Source: Platycnemis pennipes (lineage: Eukaryota; Arthropoda; Insecta; Odonata; Platycnemididae). Taken from it: a stretch of 64,000 nt of DNA. Under the pieces are notes generated by a model, which did not search any database, was not told the DNA's origin, and saw only the letters and a list, made by a program, of their open reading frames with translations. The translations under genes were made by a program, and so were the position numbers. Of this stretch, positions 47,858 to 59,599 are shown in pieces (positions within the stretch are counted from its first letter, which is position 1; each line of letters begins with the position of its first letter). The stretch lies in the NCBI GenBank assembly GCA_933228895.1, contig OW121854.1:13333131-13397130 (forward strand), given 5' to 3'.

Positions 47858-48845
47858 ATGGCTCAGTATCAGTATCCTCTCTTCCGAAATGCGAGCCATT
47901 CGGGGGACGATGTGAGTCCTGGTACTGCACCATCAGCGGAGGGGAAAGTTTCAGAGGTCAAACTTATTTCCCCTTCAAGGAAGGATTGGCGCATTAATGG
48001 AACTTAACTTCCCTTCTGTAATGCGCGAAAGTAGTCCCCGAGCCTTTGAGAAAAGGGACTGCTGAGACAGTCCACAAATCCTACTCCAAAGGATAACAGA
48101 TTTTCAATTGTTCCTTTCCTTACGAGAAAGACAAAGGTCTTATGTTTTTAACGAGCCTTATATACGTCTTAAATCCAGAGAGAGCAGCATATATTTGTAA
48201 AGGCTCATGTGAAGAGCAAGTAGAAACACATAGCAGAACCAATTTGTGTACTATACATGACACAGTACTCGAATAGTTGTTTGAAACACGATAAAGCTCA
48301 AACTCAATAGCAGTATGTCCCGGCACCGACAATGCGCAATTGATGATGTGAAAAGAAAATTGGAAACAAATACCGTAAGTACCGTGGATATATATTTTTC
48401 ATAAAAAAGCTAATCGCCTTACTCAATTGCAATGTCAGAGAGGGAGAGTATAAGATCGAAAATAATTAATATAGATGGGAATGAAATCAATTCGTACAAA
48501 ATAAGAACTGGTACCAGAAATGACATTGCACGCATCACACAGGGAATATTCATTATCATACAGTTGGGAACCAAACGGTCTATCACTTGGGTTACTGAAA
48601 GACAAACAACATGGATAACAACATAACGAACACCTCAGTCTTCAAATCCTGCGCTATTAAAATGTGAATATTAATTTACTTACCATGAACGACCCAGACG
48701 GTGACTGCTTTCAATACAGTATTGTATGGGAACGTTCTTTATTTCCTTGGGGAGTCGCATTTAATTTCAGATACGTTGGACTGGTGAAAAAAAAGTTGTA
48801 TTGATGTTGCTAACGTATGATTTGGCATGTAAAATTACAATACGT
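47858..48845. other. Gene-free stretch
   Basis: No coding signal. Open frames of 60-70 codons (for example plus 48,432-48,626) show no family resemblance. Confidence 0.5.
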
Positions 48846-49078
48846 GCCTAGTGATGGCTCACCCCCTGCCACACACATTTGCGGAGGCTTTCACGGCTTA
48901 TTGTACATGTAAATATATCCAGTACGAGTGTAGCCATGGATAACATTGGTAGCTGCATGTTGGTATAAGGACTTATAGCTAACCCAACTAACGGCATGTT
49001 TTTGCATGTATGGTGAGAGTTCACCCCCTGCCACACACCTTTATGGTGGCTTGCAGGGTATTATGTAGATGTAGATGC
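48846..49078 (+). mobile_element. Two LINE subfamily A tails in tandem
   Basis: A first diverged tail (GGCTCACCCCCTGCCACACA, 48,855-48,910) is followed at 48,912 by AATATATCCAGTACGAGTG. A complete A-type 3' untranslated region then runs to TATTATGTAGATGTAGATGC at 49,078. Both are on the plus strand, so one 5'-truncated copy landed at the end of another, or a tandem rearrangement occurred. Confidence 0.8.
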
Positions 49079-49198
49079 ATGAGTTCTATTCATAAATTTG
49101 ATTGAAGTGCAGTTCAGAACGAAATGGAAGCTATGAAGAAACTTTGAGCCAAGGAACCGTTTCATTCAAATGGACCGTCGTCCGATCTGGAGCAGCTA

Positions 49199-49750
49199 TT
49201 GCAACTTCAAGTCAAATTTCTGGGAGAACGGAAAAAACATCAATTCCGAATCACATTGCTTAAGCATAAAACTTTCAAGGTATCGCTCGAGACCAGGTCG
49301 TATTCGGGTCAGCTGAACGTCCACAAAGGCAAACAAGCAGCTTTTTACCGCTTCGGACCGCTCCCATTCACCCCTAAACATATAAGACGGATGAGAGCAA
49401 TTCGTGGGTCGGTCTCGGAAGCAAAAGCGAGATGGCGTCTTCGCCTCGGCCCCTCGAGTTTTCAGGATGGGAGTCCGCGAATGCTTTTAGGAGAATTACC
49501 TCAGCGCCTGCTCAAAAAAAGGAAGTCCTCCGTACAGAAGCACATACGCTCGACAGCACCATTAACCACAACAGAACAGCTACATCGTGAAACTATTATA
49601 TCCAGAAAAATAATCTTTTCCAGGCTAACGCCAACTTGTGTGAAAACTGGGAGGAGGAAAACGTCTATGCAATCATATACGAATACGCATTTACAGATTT
49701 GTCTACTTATTTACACCATGGAAATTATGTGCGATCGGAAGGAATACTAA
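49199..49750 (+). CDS. Unrecognised 183-codon open frame
   Basis: Longest open frame outside the satellite and the FAM43-like exon. The translation is rich in Lys and Arg, with no signal peptide, membrane segment or motif I recognise. It directly follows a LINE tail at 49,078. Nothing marks it as an exon (no matching splice frame, no homologue recognised). It may be chance or a fragment of an unknown element. Confidence 0.2.
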   Translation: MQLQVKFLGERKKHQFRITLLKHKTFKVSLETRSYSGQLNVHKGKQAAFYRFGPLPFTPKHIRRMRAIRGSVSEAKARWRLRLGPSSFQDGSPRMLLGELPQRLLKKRKSSVQKHIRSTAPLTTTEQLHRETIISRKIIFSRLTPTCVKTGRRKTSMQSYTNTHLQICLLIYTMEIMCDRKEY

Positions 49751-50790
49751 AAATACTGTTACTATGTTTATAAGTTCTGACAGTAAAAAACTTATCGGTG
49801 AAAGACCTCGTTCACTACGACAGTCAGCCAAGATGATAAAAAAGCCATGAGTCTTCCAACTTAAAGCCTCAATGCAATTAAGCGTGAAAGATTAGAAAGA
49901 GTGATTAATAAGAAATAATATTCTAAGCGATAAAACATTTTGCTAACGAGGACAGACTCATTAAACTCCTCAACGTTAAAGTCACATAATGGCATTTTAT
50001 ACGACTCCTTAAGAAGATAATCTGTCATCAGAAAGTGGAAAAAAAGAGGAGAAAAAACATGGGAAGATTGGAAAAAATGAAAAACCTCTCCCATTTCGTA
50101 GGACGAGATCGCCCCATCCGTTTCCTACTTTAAAACACCATGATCAACTCCTTGGAGAGCAAACTTTATTTTATGGAAATATGAAGCCTCGAGCGCTCGT
50201 CTATACTAGGGTGCAGAGAACACGGGTAGTGGGAAAGGAAAGGTGGTGGGAAAGGGAGAACGGCTGAGTTTTCACCCGACGAGAGGGTGATGAAGAAGCC
50301 TTAAATTGCCAACCCTTTCCTCCAAGTCCCTCCTGATTTAATGCGCTCCCGAGAATAACAGATTGCTGCCTCAAGACCGCGAAGTGCCTTAACTACGCCA
50401 AGGATACGCCCACAGACACCCCTGCTTCCTCCAGACAATCCCACCATACTCGAACTCCCTAATTCACAAGTTCAAGGGGTCGAAGAGGATCGCCGCCTGG
50501 ATCCCTTAGAATGGGAACGACTAGAAGAGCAAGGGATGGGGATGGACGAGAAAACCCTCTCGAAGTTGCCTCTCTCCACGCCCACGCCTGGTTCTTATTC
50601 AGCTCGCGTGGGAATCACTACCGGAACATGGGTTAAATTGCTGATAATCTCTCTGAAACCTTTCCATCTTCACTAACAGTGACGATGCCACTATTGACAA
50701 GAGGGCCGTCAAGCCTTCCGTAACGTTGGGAGGAAGTTGCACTATCAATTCACTTCTCGTTTAATAATAAAATAATGACAAGATGCATAA
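49751..50790. other. Gene-free stretch
   Basis: 50,200-50,640 is moderately GC-rich without a recognisable product. The remainder is AT-rich and unremarkable. Confidence 0.5.
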
Positions 50791-50794
50791 ATAA

Positions 50795-51258
50795 GGTTAA
50801 GTAATGTATCAGAATTAATACAAGAATTGGGGTGGGAATCATTATCAGAGCGTAGGTTAAAGTACAGATTAGATCTATTACAGAAATTAAAATCGGATAG
50901 ATTTACTGAAGATGTTAGGCACATATTCAAAACACCAGCGTATTTTATGCTAGATTCGACCAGATAAATAAGATTAGAGAAATGGATTGTCGTACTGATA
51001 GATTCAAAATGGCATTTTTCCCCCGTACTATAAGAGAGCAGAATAGGCAGAATAGCAAAGGGATAGGTAGGGGAAATATTTTAGATTAGTCTGTAATGCA
51101 TGATGCATCTATTAACTCCTTAAATAATATAGATACTACCGATCTAGTTGCATGAGACCCTATGTTTGAATGTCAATAGTGTATGCTTGGTGATCTCCAC
51201 CCCCTGCCACACACCCTCTCGGTGGCTTCCTGGGTATCGCGTAGATTTAGATAAATAA
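50795..51258 (+). mobile_element. LINE subfamily B, 3' end copy
   Basis: Plus-strand frames read LIQELGWESLSERRLKYRLD, LLQKLKSDRFTEDVRH, then after a frameshift FDQINKIREMDCRTDRFKMA and FFPRTIREQNRQNSKG. The B-type 3' untranslated region and tail (CTCCACCCCCTGCCACACAC...GCGTAGATTTAGATAA) follow. The IREQNRQ ending separates it from the A copies (IRDMN). Confidence 0.85.
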
Positions 51259-52584
51259 TATTCGACGAATTTTTTTCTGTCATACCACAGCCAAAACACC
51301 GTTTCCCCGGTCCCTCAATTTGTCTTTGCAGTCTAGTCTTTGTCTTTCTCAGTTTCTATTTGCTCGTCGTGAAGTGCTGGACAAATGAATTGAGGTTACT
51401 TGGGACGCAAGTCGTGGAATTCTTTGTTTAGAACTCTCCGATGCCATAGTTTTTCCCTGGAAAAGTCAGACGCCGTCACCCGCTGTAATGAGGCATTATC
51501 ACCTTTATGGATGGCCCATCAGTGGCCTACATTCCATTAGGGGATTATTTTACACCAAAGAATAATTTTTGTGCGAATTTCCGAGCGGAATAAATTGTAC
51601 GTACATTTGATTTTTATAAATATTTCTAATTTTTTAAATCAGCTGTCATAAAAAATATTTAAATCTTATGGGAAGTATTTATTAAGCCTAGTGATTGAAT
51701 GTTCTATTATCAGATTAAAGCATTATCACTAAATGGTTGTATCTTATACCTCTCGTTTAGAAGAAGCGAGAAATTATAACATTCATTTAGTTCCCACTTA
51801 ACTAAGTGAAGAATAAAATTACTGACTAAAACATTTTGTGAAATTACTCCCACTCCTACATTAGAACGACAAGAGCATGCATTTTCTTAATCAGTGTAAA
51901 AAATTCTGTTTTTTTTAAAGGTTTTTAAAGCTATTACCCTAAAATAAAAGGGACATTATCTGCATTCTATTTAGATAATTCCCTTAAGTGTCGGTAAATA
52001 TTAACGTCATTTCCAGAGCTTCCGGCTGGGCGCGACATGAGGTCGGGAGCTAGCTTTCCTCTGTAAAATGAAACGCTTATCTTTTTTTCGGAGTAAGGCT
52101 TCCATTTTCGGCGTTGAAAATGCGGTTGCAAATACACTCCTTGAGGTCGATGGAGCGGACAATTCCCACGGAAAAGTTTTCGCGTCTCTCCGCCTTGCCA
52201 CTAACTTTGGCCACTGCCATCGTGTCTCGGGTGTGAGCAAATCCTCACGTGAAAGGAGTAGGCACCATTAAAAAAATAGCAGACAGTCCCCTGAAAAAGT
52301 GGGGCACGCCTGATGGCAGGGAAAAAAAGGAACGTGTAGAACAGCTGACCTATTTTTAAGGGAACATCGTCCTCCTGAGGGAGACGGGCAATGTGCGTTC
52401 GACACGAGATCGTATCGATATTTATCTTTCGGTGATCGGCGAACACTAAACCTCCAAAGTTTCGGCAAGAATGCCTTGTTTGCTTCATTTAGCTCTATTA
52501 GAATTTCGATACAGACTCAACATTTGGAGTACCATAATCTTGTTTTGGCTACTAGTACAAGTACATGGATATTTCCTTTTCACA
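51259..52584. other. Gene-free stretch
   Basis: 51,260-52,000 is AT-rich. 52,010-52,460 is richer in GC, with overlapping frames of 66-95 codons on both strands and no recognisable product. Confidence 0.5.
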
Positions 52585-53033
52585 ATAAGGGTTAGGTTAA
52601 AATACGTATTAAATCTATCACAGAAATTTAAAACGGATAGCTTTAGTGAAGATGTTAGATATATATTAAAAACACCAGCGTATTATGCTAGATTCGATCA
52701 GATACATAAGATTAGAGAGATAGATTGTCTTACCAATAGATTTAAAATGTCATTTTTCCCCTATACTATTAGAGAACACAACAGGCAGCATAGCAAAGGT
52801 CAATAGGCAAAATTATCTAGAGTAGTCTGTAACGCATGATGCATGTATTAACAACCAATCCCTTTGTTACTATGTAGATACTAACCATTTAGCTGCATGT
52901 GACCCATATTATTAGCATGTTTCCATGTGGTACCCTAGTTGAATGTCCGTAGTGCACGTTTTGGTGAGCTTCACCCTTGCCACACACCCTCTTGGTGACT
53001 TGCAGGTTATCGCGTAGATATAGATGCAGATAA
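52585..53033 (+). mobile_element. LINE subfamily B, 3' end copy
   Basis: The frame ending at 52,806 reads YVLNLSQKFKTDSFSEDVRY, ILKTPAYYARFDQIHKIREI, DCLTNRFKMSFFPYTIREHN, RQHSKGQ and stops at the natural element stop. The B tail runs to TATCGCGTAGATATAGATGC at about 53,030. The RT end is intact over about 70 codons, so this copy is less decayed than the others. Confidence 0.85.
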
Positions 53034-53329
53034 GACAAAATTCTGTTCTCAAAAATTTTTAATCAACTTTTTCCTTATCATATACCCAATGGATTGGTTG
53101 ATTTTTTTGGAATTAAAGGAGTTTAAACTACCAATTGGTATTTTCATCCTCAAAATCACATCGCCCTTAATCACCTCTTCTATCCGACTAACTTTTCTTC
53201 CTTCAAATTATTTCCTCTCCTGAAACTTCCCTCCTTCCCCCACCAATCCAAGAGCTTCAATGTTTGCCTTCCTCACAGTACTTTGCACTTCCTTCAGCCT
53301 ACCCCAGATCACAAAGGGGTAATTTATAT

Positions 53330-54025
53330 TTTAGCGAAATAGTAATAAGAAGAAAACTAAGATATTGGTGTGCAGCAAAAGAGAAGAGGCCAAAACCAAC
53401 GTTAAACTAGGAAATCAGAAACTGGAAGAGGTGAAAGGTCTGTTACCTGGGAAGCAGAGTAACCAACGATGGACGAAGCAAGAAAGAAATAGTGAGTAGA
53501 ATAGCCCGGGAAAAGAGATCATTCTATCAAAAGAAGAATCTACTAACAGCTGGAAATACAAGCTTGGAAGTAAGGAAGCAATTCATTAAAACGTATATCT
53601 GGAGCATGTTTCTTTACGGCAGTGAGTCATGGACGATGACAGCAGCGGAGAAGAAAAGGGTGGAAGCATTCGAAATATGGTGCTATCGAAGAATGATGAA
53701 GATAAAATGGATCGACCGAGTAACAAATGAAGAAGTCCTAAGAAAAGTGGGAGAAAAGAGAAGTCTACTGAAAACTATAAAAAGAAGACGGGACAACCTA
53801 ATCGGCCATATATCTTTATACACGATGGCCTGATGAAGACAATCGTCGAAGGAAAAGTGAACGGGAAGAATGGAAAAGGCAGGCCTCGTATGAGTTACAT
53901 GGAGCAGGTCGTAAATGACGTGAAAGAGAAGAACTATGTTAATATGAAGAGTTTGGCCGATAGAAGAATCTAGTGGAGGGCTGCGTCAAACCAATCCTAG
54001 GATTGTTGACCCTTGATGATGATGC
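53330..54025 (+). mobile_element. RTE-like LINE, C-terminal remnant
   Basis: The largest frame (53,492-53,833) reads SRIAREKRSFYQKKNLLTAG, LEVRKQFIKTYIWSMFLYGS, ESWTMTAAEKKRVEAFEIWC and WIDRVTNEEVLRKVGEKRSL. This is the ending usually annotated as endonuclease-reverse transcriptase of RTE-type elements. A frameshift near 53,815 separates it from GLMKTIVEGKVNGKNGKGRP and ADRRI. A (GATGAT) tail occurs at about 54,014-54,022. Upstream, KTKILVCSK and LPGKQ-type remnants start near 53,350. Confidence 0.85.
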
Positions 54026-55807
54026 GAAATAGTGTTTCCTTTTAGAAAAGGAACAAATTGTTGCAAACAATAAACCTAAACTTAGGCTAAATAGTTTGAG
54101 AGTCACGCACGAAAATAATTACGGGAGGGTTGTATAAATGAGTTTGCTAACTTATAATCGGTTTCTATGACATCGATAGCAGCAGTTTCAATGTATTCGA
54201 TACGTTATCGTCAGTGTATGACTATAGTCATTTGGGTAGTCTTGTCGGCATGCTGATTCGATCGCATCGATGCAATTCGACTCGACCGTTAATCCTCGTT
54301 TTCCCATTCAGTATCGTGCATCCACGAATCCTGAATGTAGCACAATACGCGTCCACGTCCAGGGCACAACACTAGGATGAGCGGTGCACCCCAACACTCC
54401 AAGGGTATTGATCCGGCGCGGTTGTCCCTATTTAACCCGGTCAGGACACGGGGACGGGATGGGGATATTCCCGGAGTTTTACGCGCATAAAAACGCCCCG
54501 CGGGACACGTACAGGGGCTCTTGTCCTCCCGAGGAGTCGCGAAATTGGGTCGAACGTCAGGTCGGGATCGAGGATACAACCCAGGACAACAAAAGGTCAA
54601 CATGAAGGAGACCGAAAAAAAATCCCCTTCTTCCGACACTCATTTTTGCAATTTGAAAAAAAATATTACCGTTCCCGGGAACGTTGGTTGGAAAAAAAAT
54701 CACAATTCCCTCTTGAAGACCTCTATTCAGAAAAATCGACCTGAATATTTGGCAACGCTAAGCGAAAATAGCGTAAAAATATCATTTCATTGCTGCAATT
54801 GATATGACACTGAAATAACTGGAGGCGAGGTTACATGCGTGGCGGCCTAGTTCTTTGCCCCTCCTCTGGTTGTTTTTGTTGTCGAATTTAATGGGGTAAT
54901 GCAGATGAATGGATACAGATCTAATGAAAAATAAAAATACTGTTGGTCAGGGGAGCGCATTTATGATGCATCTTTCATGTTCTAAAATATGACATTAGCC
55001 TGATTCGCTTCGATAATTTATTACAGTGGATAACGCATGCTCTCAGTCCTGACGCCCGAAGTAGAGGTTCCAAAAGTTAATTTTTCATTTTGCTAATATT
55101 TAAGAAGTTATTCCAATGTAAAGTCATTGGTATGAGGGATTTAAACTAGTAAAATAGTTGCTTAAAAATCATATTATGATTTATAAAATAAAACATTTTA
55201 TGGACCAAAAGAAAATGCTTTCTGAACACAAAGAATGAGTACGCATTCCACCCCATGTTCCAACTGCTTACCCTAGAAGCATTGCATAATTTAAAGAAAT
55301 ATGAAACCGCTTTTTATGCAATTGAAAAATTTATACGGACTTTTCTTGGAGTTTCTTCGAATGTTAAAATTTTATTAAGACGGAAAAATACAGGTAGTAG
55401 AAAGGGTACATCCTTGTAAGAGCCGAAATACTTCATAATCACCAATTACTATTAAAGGATTTAGGCTAATAATAGGATGTAGGAACTTTGGATTTTTTGT
55501 ACTTTACAGAAAAGAAAATAGCCTCTTTCAGAATCAAAGACCCCAAAATTCTTCCACTGAACTTCTTTAATTAAAAAGTATTTCCATGCAATAGTCGTAA
55601 TCGTGACGCTAATAAGTTGAATATAATAGTTTCTCGTTCAAAATGGAGTCTAGCGAAACAATTTACATGGGAGTCACTACGTAATATAGGCAAAGTTTTC
55701 TATTCGTGAAGAGATAAATAATGGAGATCCATTGTTTGTTCATTCAGTTTCTGAAACGATGGTTTTTATTTAAGTTTGCCAATTATACATATCATCCTAT
55801 ATTTTAG
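54026..55807. other. Gene-free stretch
   Basis: 54,290-54,610 is GC- and CpG-rich with open frames on both strands (116 codons minus, 93 and 73 plus) but no recognisable product. 54,800-55,800 is AT-rich and featureless. Confidence 0.45.
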
Positions 55808-56221
55808 TTGCTCAGACAGCTTCGATATGACTTAATCACTAATACAGCTACGTGTATAACTACATCCTCTTGGTCGAAATTCTTTTATATTCCACTGCTT
55901 CTTAAAACTTTTTTCACGAAAATCGCTGCTCCCACATCTTTGGGCCACGAGAAAAAGAATGACTATAAGTGGACCTGGCAATTTCAGGAGGAGGTACGTG
56001 AATGTACAGCCTGCGGATTCCACGAGACGAGATCATATGTGGAGCAAGCCGGTGGCTCTATCGGGCAATTTCTTCAGGATTTAAAGTCACGTATCCCAAA
56101 ACAGACATCTTATTACAAGGGGCACATGACCTCGGAGGATACCGCGCGGTGTAGTGTTACGTATTCAAAAGGAGTCTTGAAAGTCATAATAAACCCAGTT
56201 TCCTCAGAAATGCACAAGTAG
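55808..56221 (+). CDS. Unrecognised 137-codon open frame
   Basis: Runs from 55,808 to a TAG at 56,219-56,221. It includes the segment YKWTWQFQEEVRECTACGF, with C-x-x-C spacing. I recognise no family. The sequence around it is AT-rich and without splice evidence. It may be a decayed element or chance. Confidence 0.2.
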   Translation: MLRQLRYDLITNTATCITTSSWSKFFYIPLLLKTFFTKIAAPTSLGHEKKNDYKWTWQFQEEVRECTACGFHETRSYVEQAGGSIGQFLQDLKSRIPKQTSYYKGHMTSEDTARCSVTYSKGVLKVIINPVSSEMHK

Positions 56222-56869
56222 GAGCAGTTCTCACAGTTGCAAAATTTGATAAAATACATCCCCGAATTGGAGATAGTTTACGAGAAAACGTTATTGGGCT
56301 CATAAAATGCGAAAAAATAGACTGTGTCAAGGGAACTAGTATAACTCATGGGTGTAAGAGAAAAAAACACTACGCAGTTAAAGAGGAATAAATGCAGCCT
56401 ATAAGTCAACTGAAATCGAGAAATATAGGTTGATATGAAGTGAAGCAGGCGAGTCTAGAATAATTGTGCCAAAAGTATATAAAATGTTTCGGCTTCAGCA
56501 AAATAAAATTAGTCTATTTTGATATGAGGAAAATACGAAAAGAGAGATCATAAAAATACAATGTCTTGACGAAGTGCTCTTTACAGAAACTGACACATCA
56601 CGGCATGGGTATCCCTGTACTAAGTGTGTATTTAGAATTTACTATTTCAATCTTCTTTCAATAGTCCACTCATAAATACGTATACTTAAGGCGTGAATAA
56701 TTGGCCATCATTGCTTAAAATCAAATCCTATTGGCGATGAACTTTTTAGTATTCTTCAGAAAAAGCCAAGGTCGATATTTAAGTGCGTCCTACTCTTTTC
56801 CATTGTCTTAGGCGTTTCCTTACTCATCTCTTTTCTTTCCTCGCAAATGTAGCTCCTGTAACACTCATT
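56222..56869. other. Gene-free stretch
   Basis: AT-rich, with nothing recognised. Confidence 0.5.
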
Positions 56870-57190
56870 ATCATTGGTCATCAATCCTCAGATTGGTTTG
56901 ACGCAGCCATCCACTGAATTCTTCTATCTGCTAATCTCTTCACATTTACGTATTTCTTCTCTTTCACATCCTTCATCACTTGTTCCTTATGTCTCACACG
57001 AGGCCTTCCTTTTCCATTCTTACCGTTCACTTTTCCCTCGACCATTGTCTTAATCAATCCTTCGTGTCTTAAGATATGGCCGATAAGGGTGTCCCGTCTT
57101 CTTTTTAGAGTTTTCAACAGACTTCTCTTTTTTCCCACTCTTCTTAGGACTTCCTCGTTACTTACTCGGTCGATCTATTTCATCTTATCA
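56870..57190 (-). mobile_element. RTE-like LINE, 3' terminal fragment, inverted
   Basis: Minus-strand frame 57,138-56,881 reads KRSLLKTLKRRRDTLIGHIL, RHEGLIKTMVEGKVNGKNGK, GRPRVRHKEQVMKDVKEKKY and ADRRIQW, then the element stop. This is the same family and segment as 53,750-54,000. Here the frame is open where the 53,815 copy is shifted. A short (ATCATT) run follows on its 3' side at about 56,865-56,880. Confidence 0.88.
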
Positions 57191-58667
57191 TTCCCTGTAA
57201 CACTACTGAAGCGAATATATAGTTCACGGCTTTAAGAGTTCTTTTAAAATAGTTTATCACAATCTCTAACCTTTATCTGTAGCCACTTATTCCACGTGTA
57301 CTTAAGTTATCAAAATTTGAAAACACAATTTTTTTATAAATTTAATCTGGCTAACATTGATAAGAATACTAACGTACATACCTAGCCCCCGATTCACGGG
57401 AGAATTCACCCTTACGTATTGTCATCTAGATCAAAGAAGAATTCATGGACGGTACAGAATACATCATCTCCATTCTATTTGCCATAATATCAGAGAAATT
57501 TTCCCACGGGAAAAATGCATCACGGAAAAGCTTCCCGCTCAACTCTTAAGCGCGTTGCCCATGCAGCCAATTCTCGTCCAACTGCCTATCTAACGCTGCC
57601 CAAGTGACCGGCTGGGCGCAAGGTCAAATTATTTTCGCAGAACTTGACAGCCGCTCAAATAACTGAACATTAGGCCATGATTGATTCTGCGTTAATAAAA
57701 AATAAAGAACGTCAATGAAGAGTAAAACAAGTGTTCAGTCCTCATAAAATAAAACGAAATAAGAGATTTCCCCTTGAAGGTTGAAATTGCGTCGAAATGG
57801 ATTCTGCTCCGCGGTGATATCAGGTTGAAACACAACTGAGGGGCAAAGAGCGTTACCCTTGACTCCTTGGAGGTAACTGGAAACAAAAAAAAACTTATTC
57901 CCGCTCTTGGGGATATTGCCGTTAGCATCGTATCACAGTCCCAAAAAGGTTAAGATTTCACAAAGAAATAAAACGCTTTCCTTCGCCCTAGGGTGGGTAT
58001 TTTCATCAAGAAATCACACTTGAGATGAACTAATTCAGGCAATAGAATATGACTGGAGCATATAGTTGAATTTGATACGTAGTAAAAGCGTAAAAAAACT
58101 TCGCAAATGCAAATTGAAAATGATTTATGTAAAATTTCAAAGGTTCATGGTTGGATGAAATTGAATACGAACGTATGTAATATGAACTTATCAATTTCAA
58201 GCTTAGGGGTGAAAGAAGTTATGTAATCAATGTTTGCACAAAATGGAGCGTATCTTGACATTCCAAAGTACTTTCATGACTCATGAACGTTGTTAACTGT
58301 ACACAAACAAAAAAAGGGTTGAGTGCCTGCTACCCCTGGAAAATACATTAAAAAGGCCAAGTAATGATGTTAGGGTGAAGTCAATCGAATATTTTTAAAG
58401 TACCTACACATTCAATGAAATCATGCATGTCCATTTTAGCTATCAGAAAAGCAGACACGAAACAAATATAAATAAACAAATTAAGGTCTCTAAGGAGATA
58501 CGTGTTTTGCGTTAATATTCAATTTTAAAATAAGTTATACGACCTTTCATTAATTTGATTTTGATAGCATAACACTGTATTCTATTTTGTGCATTTATAA
58601 TTTTTTGAACATATCTTCTATGAATTTGAGGTAGCCAGCAGTTTTTAAAAAGCTGACATGGCATGCT
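57191..58667. other. Gene-free stretch
   Basis: No gene recognised. Open frames are at most 78 codons and featureless. The minus-strand frame 58,787-58,512 (91 codons) overlaps the left arm of the fold-back below. Confidence 0.5.
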
Positions 58668-59599
58668 GTTTATTGCCTGATTAATGCTTTCATCATGTTT
58701 CAATGGAGACATAAAATTTGAAAGTGTACCCCATGGCATGTAAGATGCTTCTTGTTCCGCTGTGCACAAGAAATACTCCATGAGCAATGTAAAAAAAAAA
58801 TGCTTCCACTGATTTCAGCAAGTAAAAGGTAATAGGAAACGCTTGTTTGGTATCAGTTTGGAGAACAGAGAAACCGAAACTGTTTCACGGATAAGCTGAC
58901 GTTTGTGGGGCTTACAGTATTAAGGTTTAGGAGACATAGAAAAGACCCAATACCGACGTTTCGAACGTTAACTCACAAGTAAAAATAAAAGGATTAAAAC
59001 GGTGGTTTGTGGCCGTGTTTTGCCCAGACTGAGCGCTATAACAGTTCACGCAAGGAGCGAATCCCAATTCCCAGACAGGTAACTGCGGCTGACTTTGGAG
59101 CAGATCCTATAGCCCGAGGGAGGGTTTAAGCCTCGCTAATGACTTGATCGAGAAACGCTCAAGTTTGAGCTTTTACTTCTGAAGATTTGCGAACAATCTG
59201 CTCAACGGAGCCCAGTTCCGTACGAGCTCCACCCTACAGGCAGGATCAACACGCTCCCTGTGACCTAAATTCTTCACGGAAATCCACATCACCTGAGGGA
59301 AGAGGTTTCAACTCGGATTGAGTTTTGGAATAGAGCGAATATTAACTTTGCAACGATAGAGGATGCGTGCGCAGGTCTTTTTATGACGGTTAAAAACCAA
59401 TGAAAAACGGCTATAATCTTACTTATGAGTTTCCTATTACCTTTTACTTGCTGAAATCAGTGGAAGCATTTTTTTAGCATAGCTCATGGAGTATTTCTTG
59501 TGCACAGCGGAACAAGAAGCATCTTGCACGCCATGGGATACACTTTCAAATTTTATGTGTCCATTGAAACATGATGAAAGCATTAATCAGGCAATAAAC
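58668..59599. repeat. 930-bp inverted repeat with 172-bp arms
   Basis: The left arm 58,668-58,840 (GTTTATTGCCTGATTAATGC ... AAAAGGTAATAGGAAAC) is repeated in reverse orientation at 59,429-59,599 (GTTTCCTATTACCTTTTACT ... GGCAATAAAC), with a few substitutions and small indels. The spacer is 588 bp, is richer in GC, and is unlike the rest of the neighbourhood. A minus-strand open frame runs through the left arm and continues leftward beyond it. The arms may therefore be a duplicated piece of a longer sequence rather than transposon ends. Confidence 0.9.

Noticed and set aside
54289..54639. 116-codon minus frame and overlapping plus frames in a GC-rich patch
   Set aside because: Open frames on both strands are expected in GC-rich DNA. 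No domain or splice evidence.
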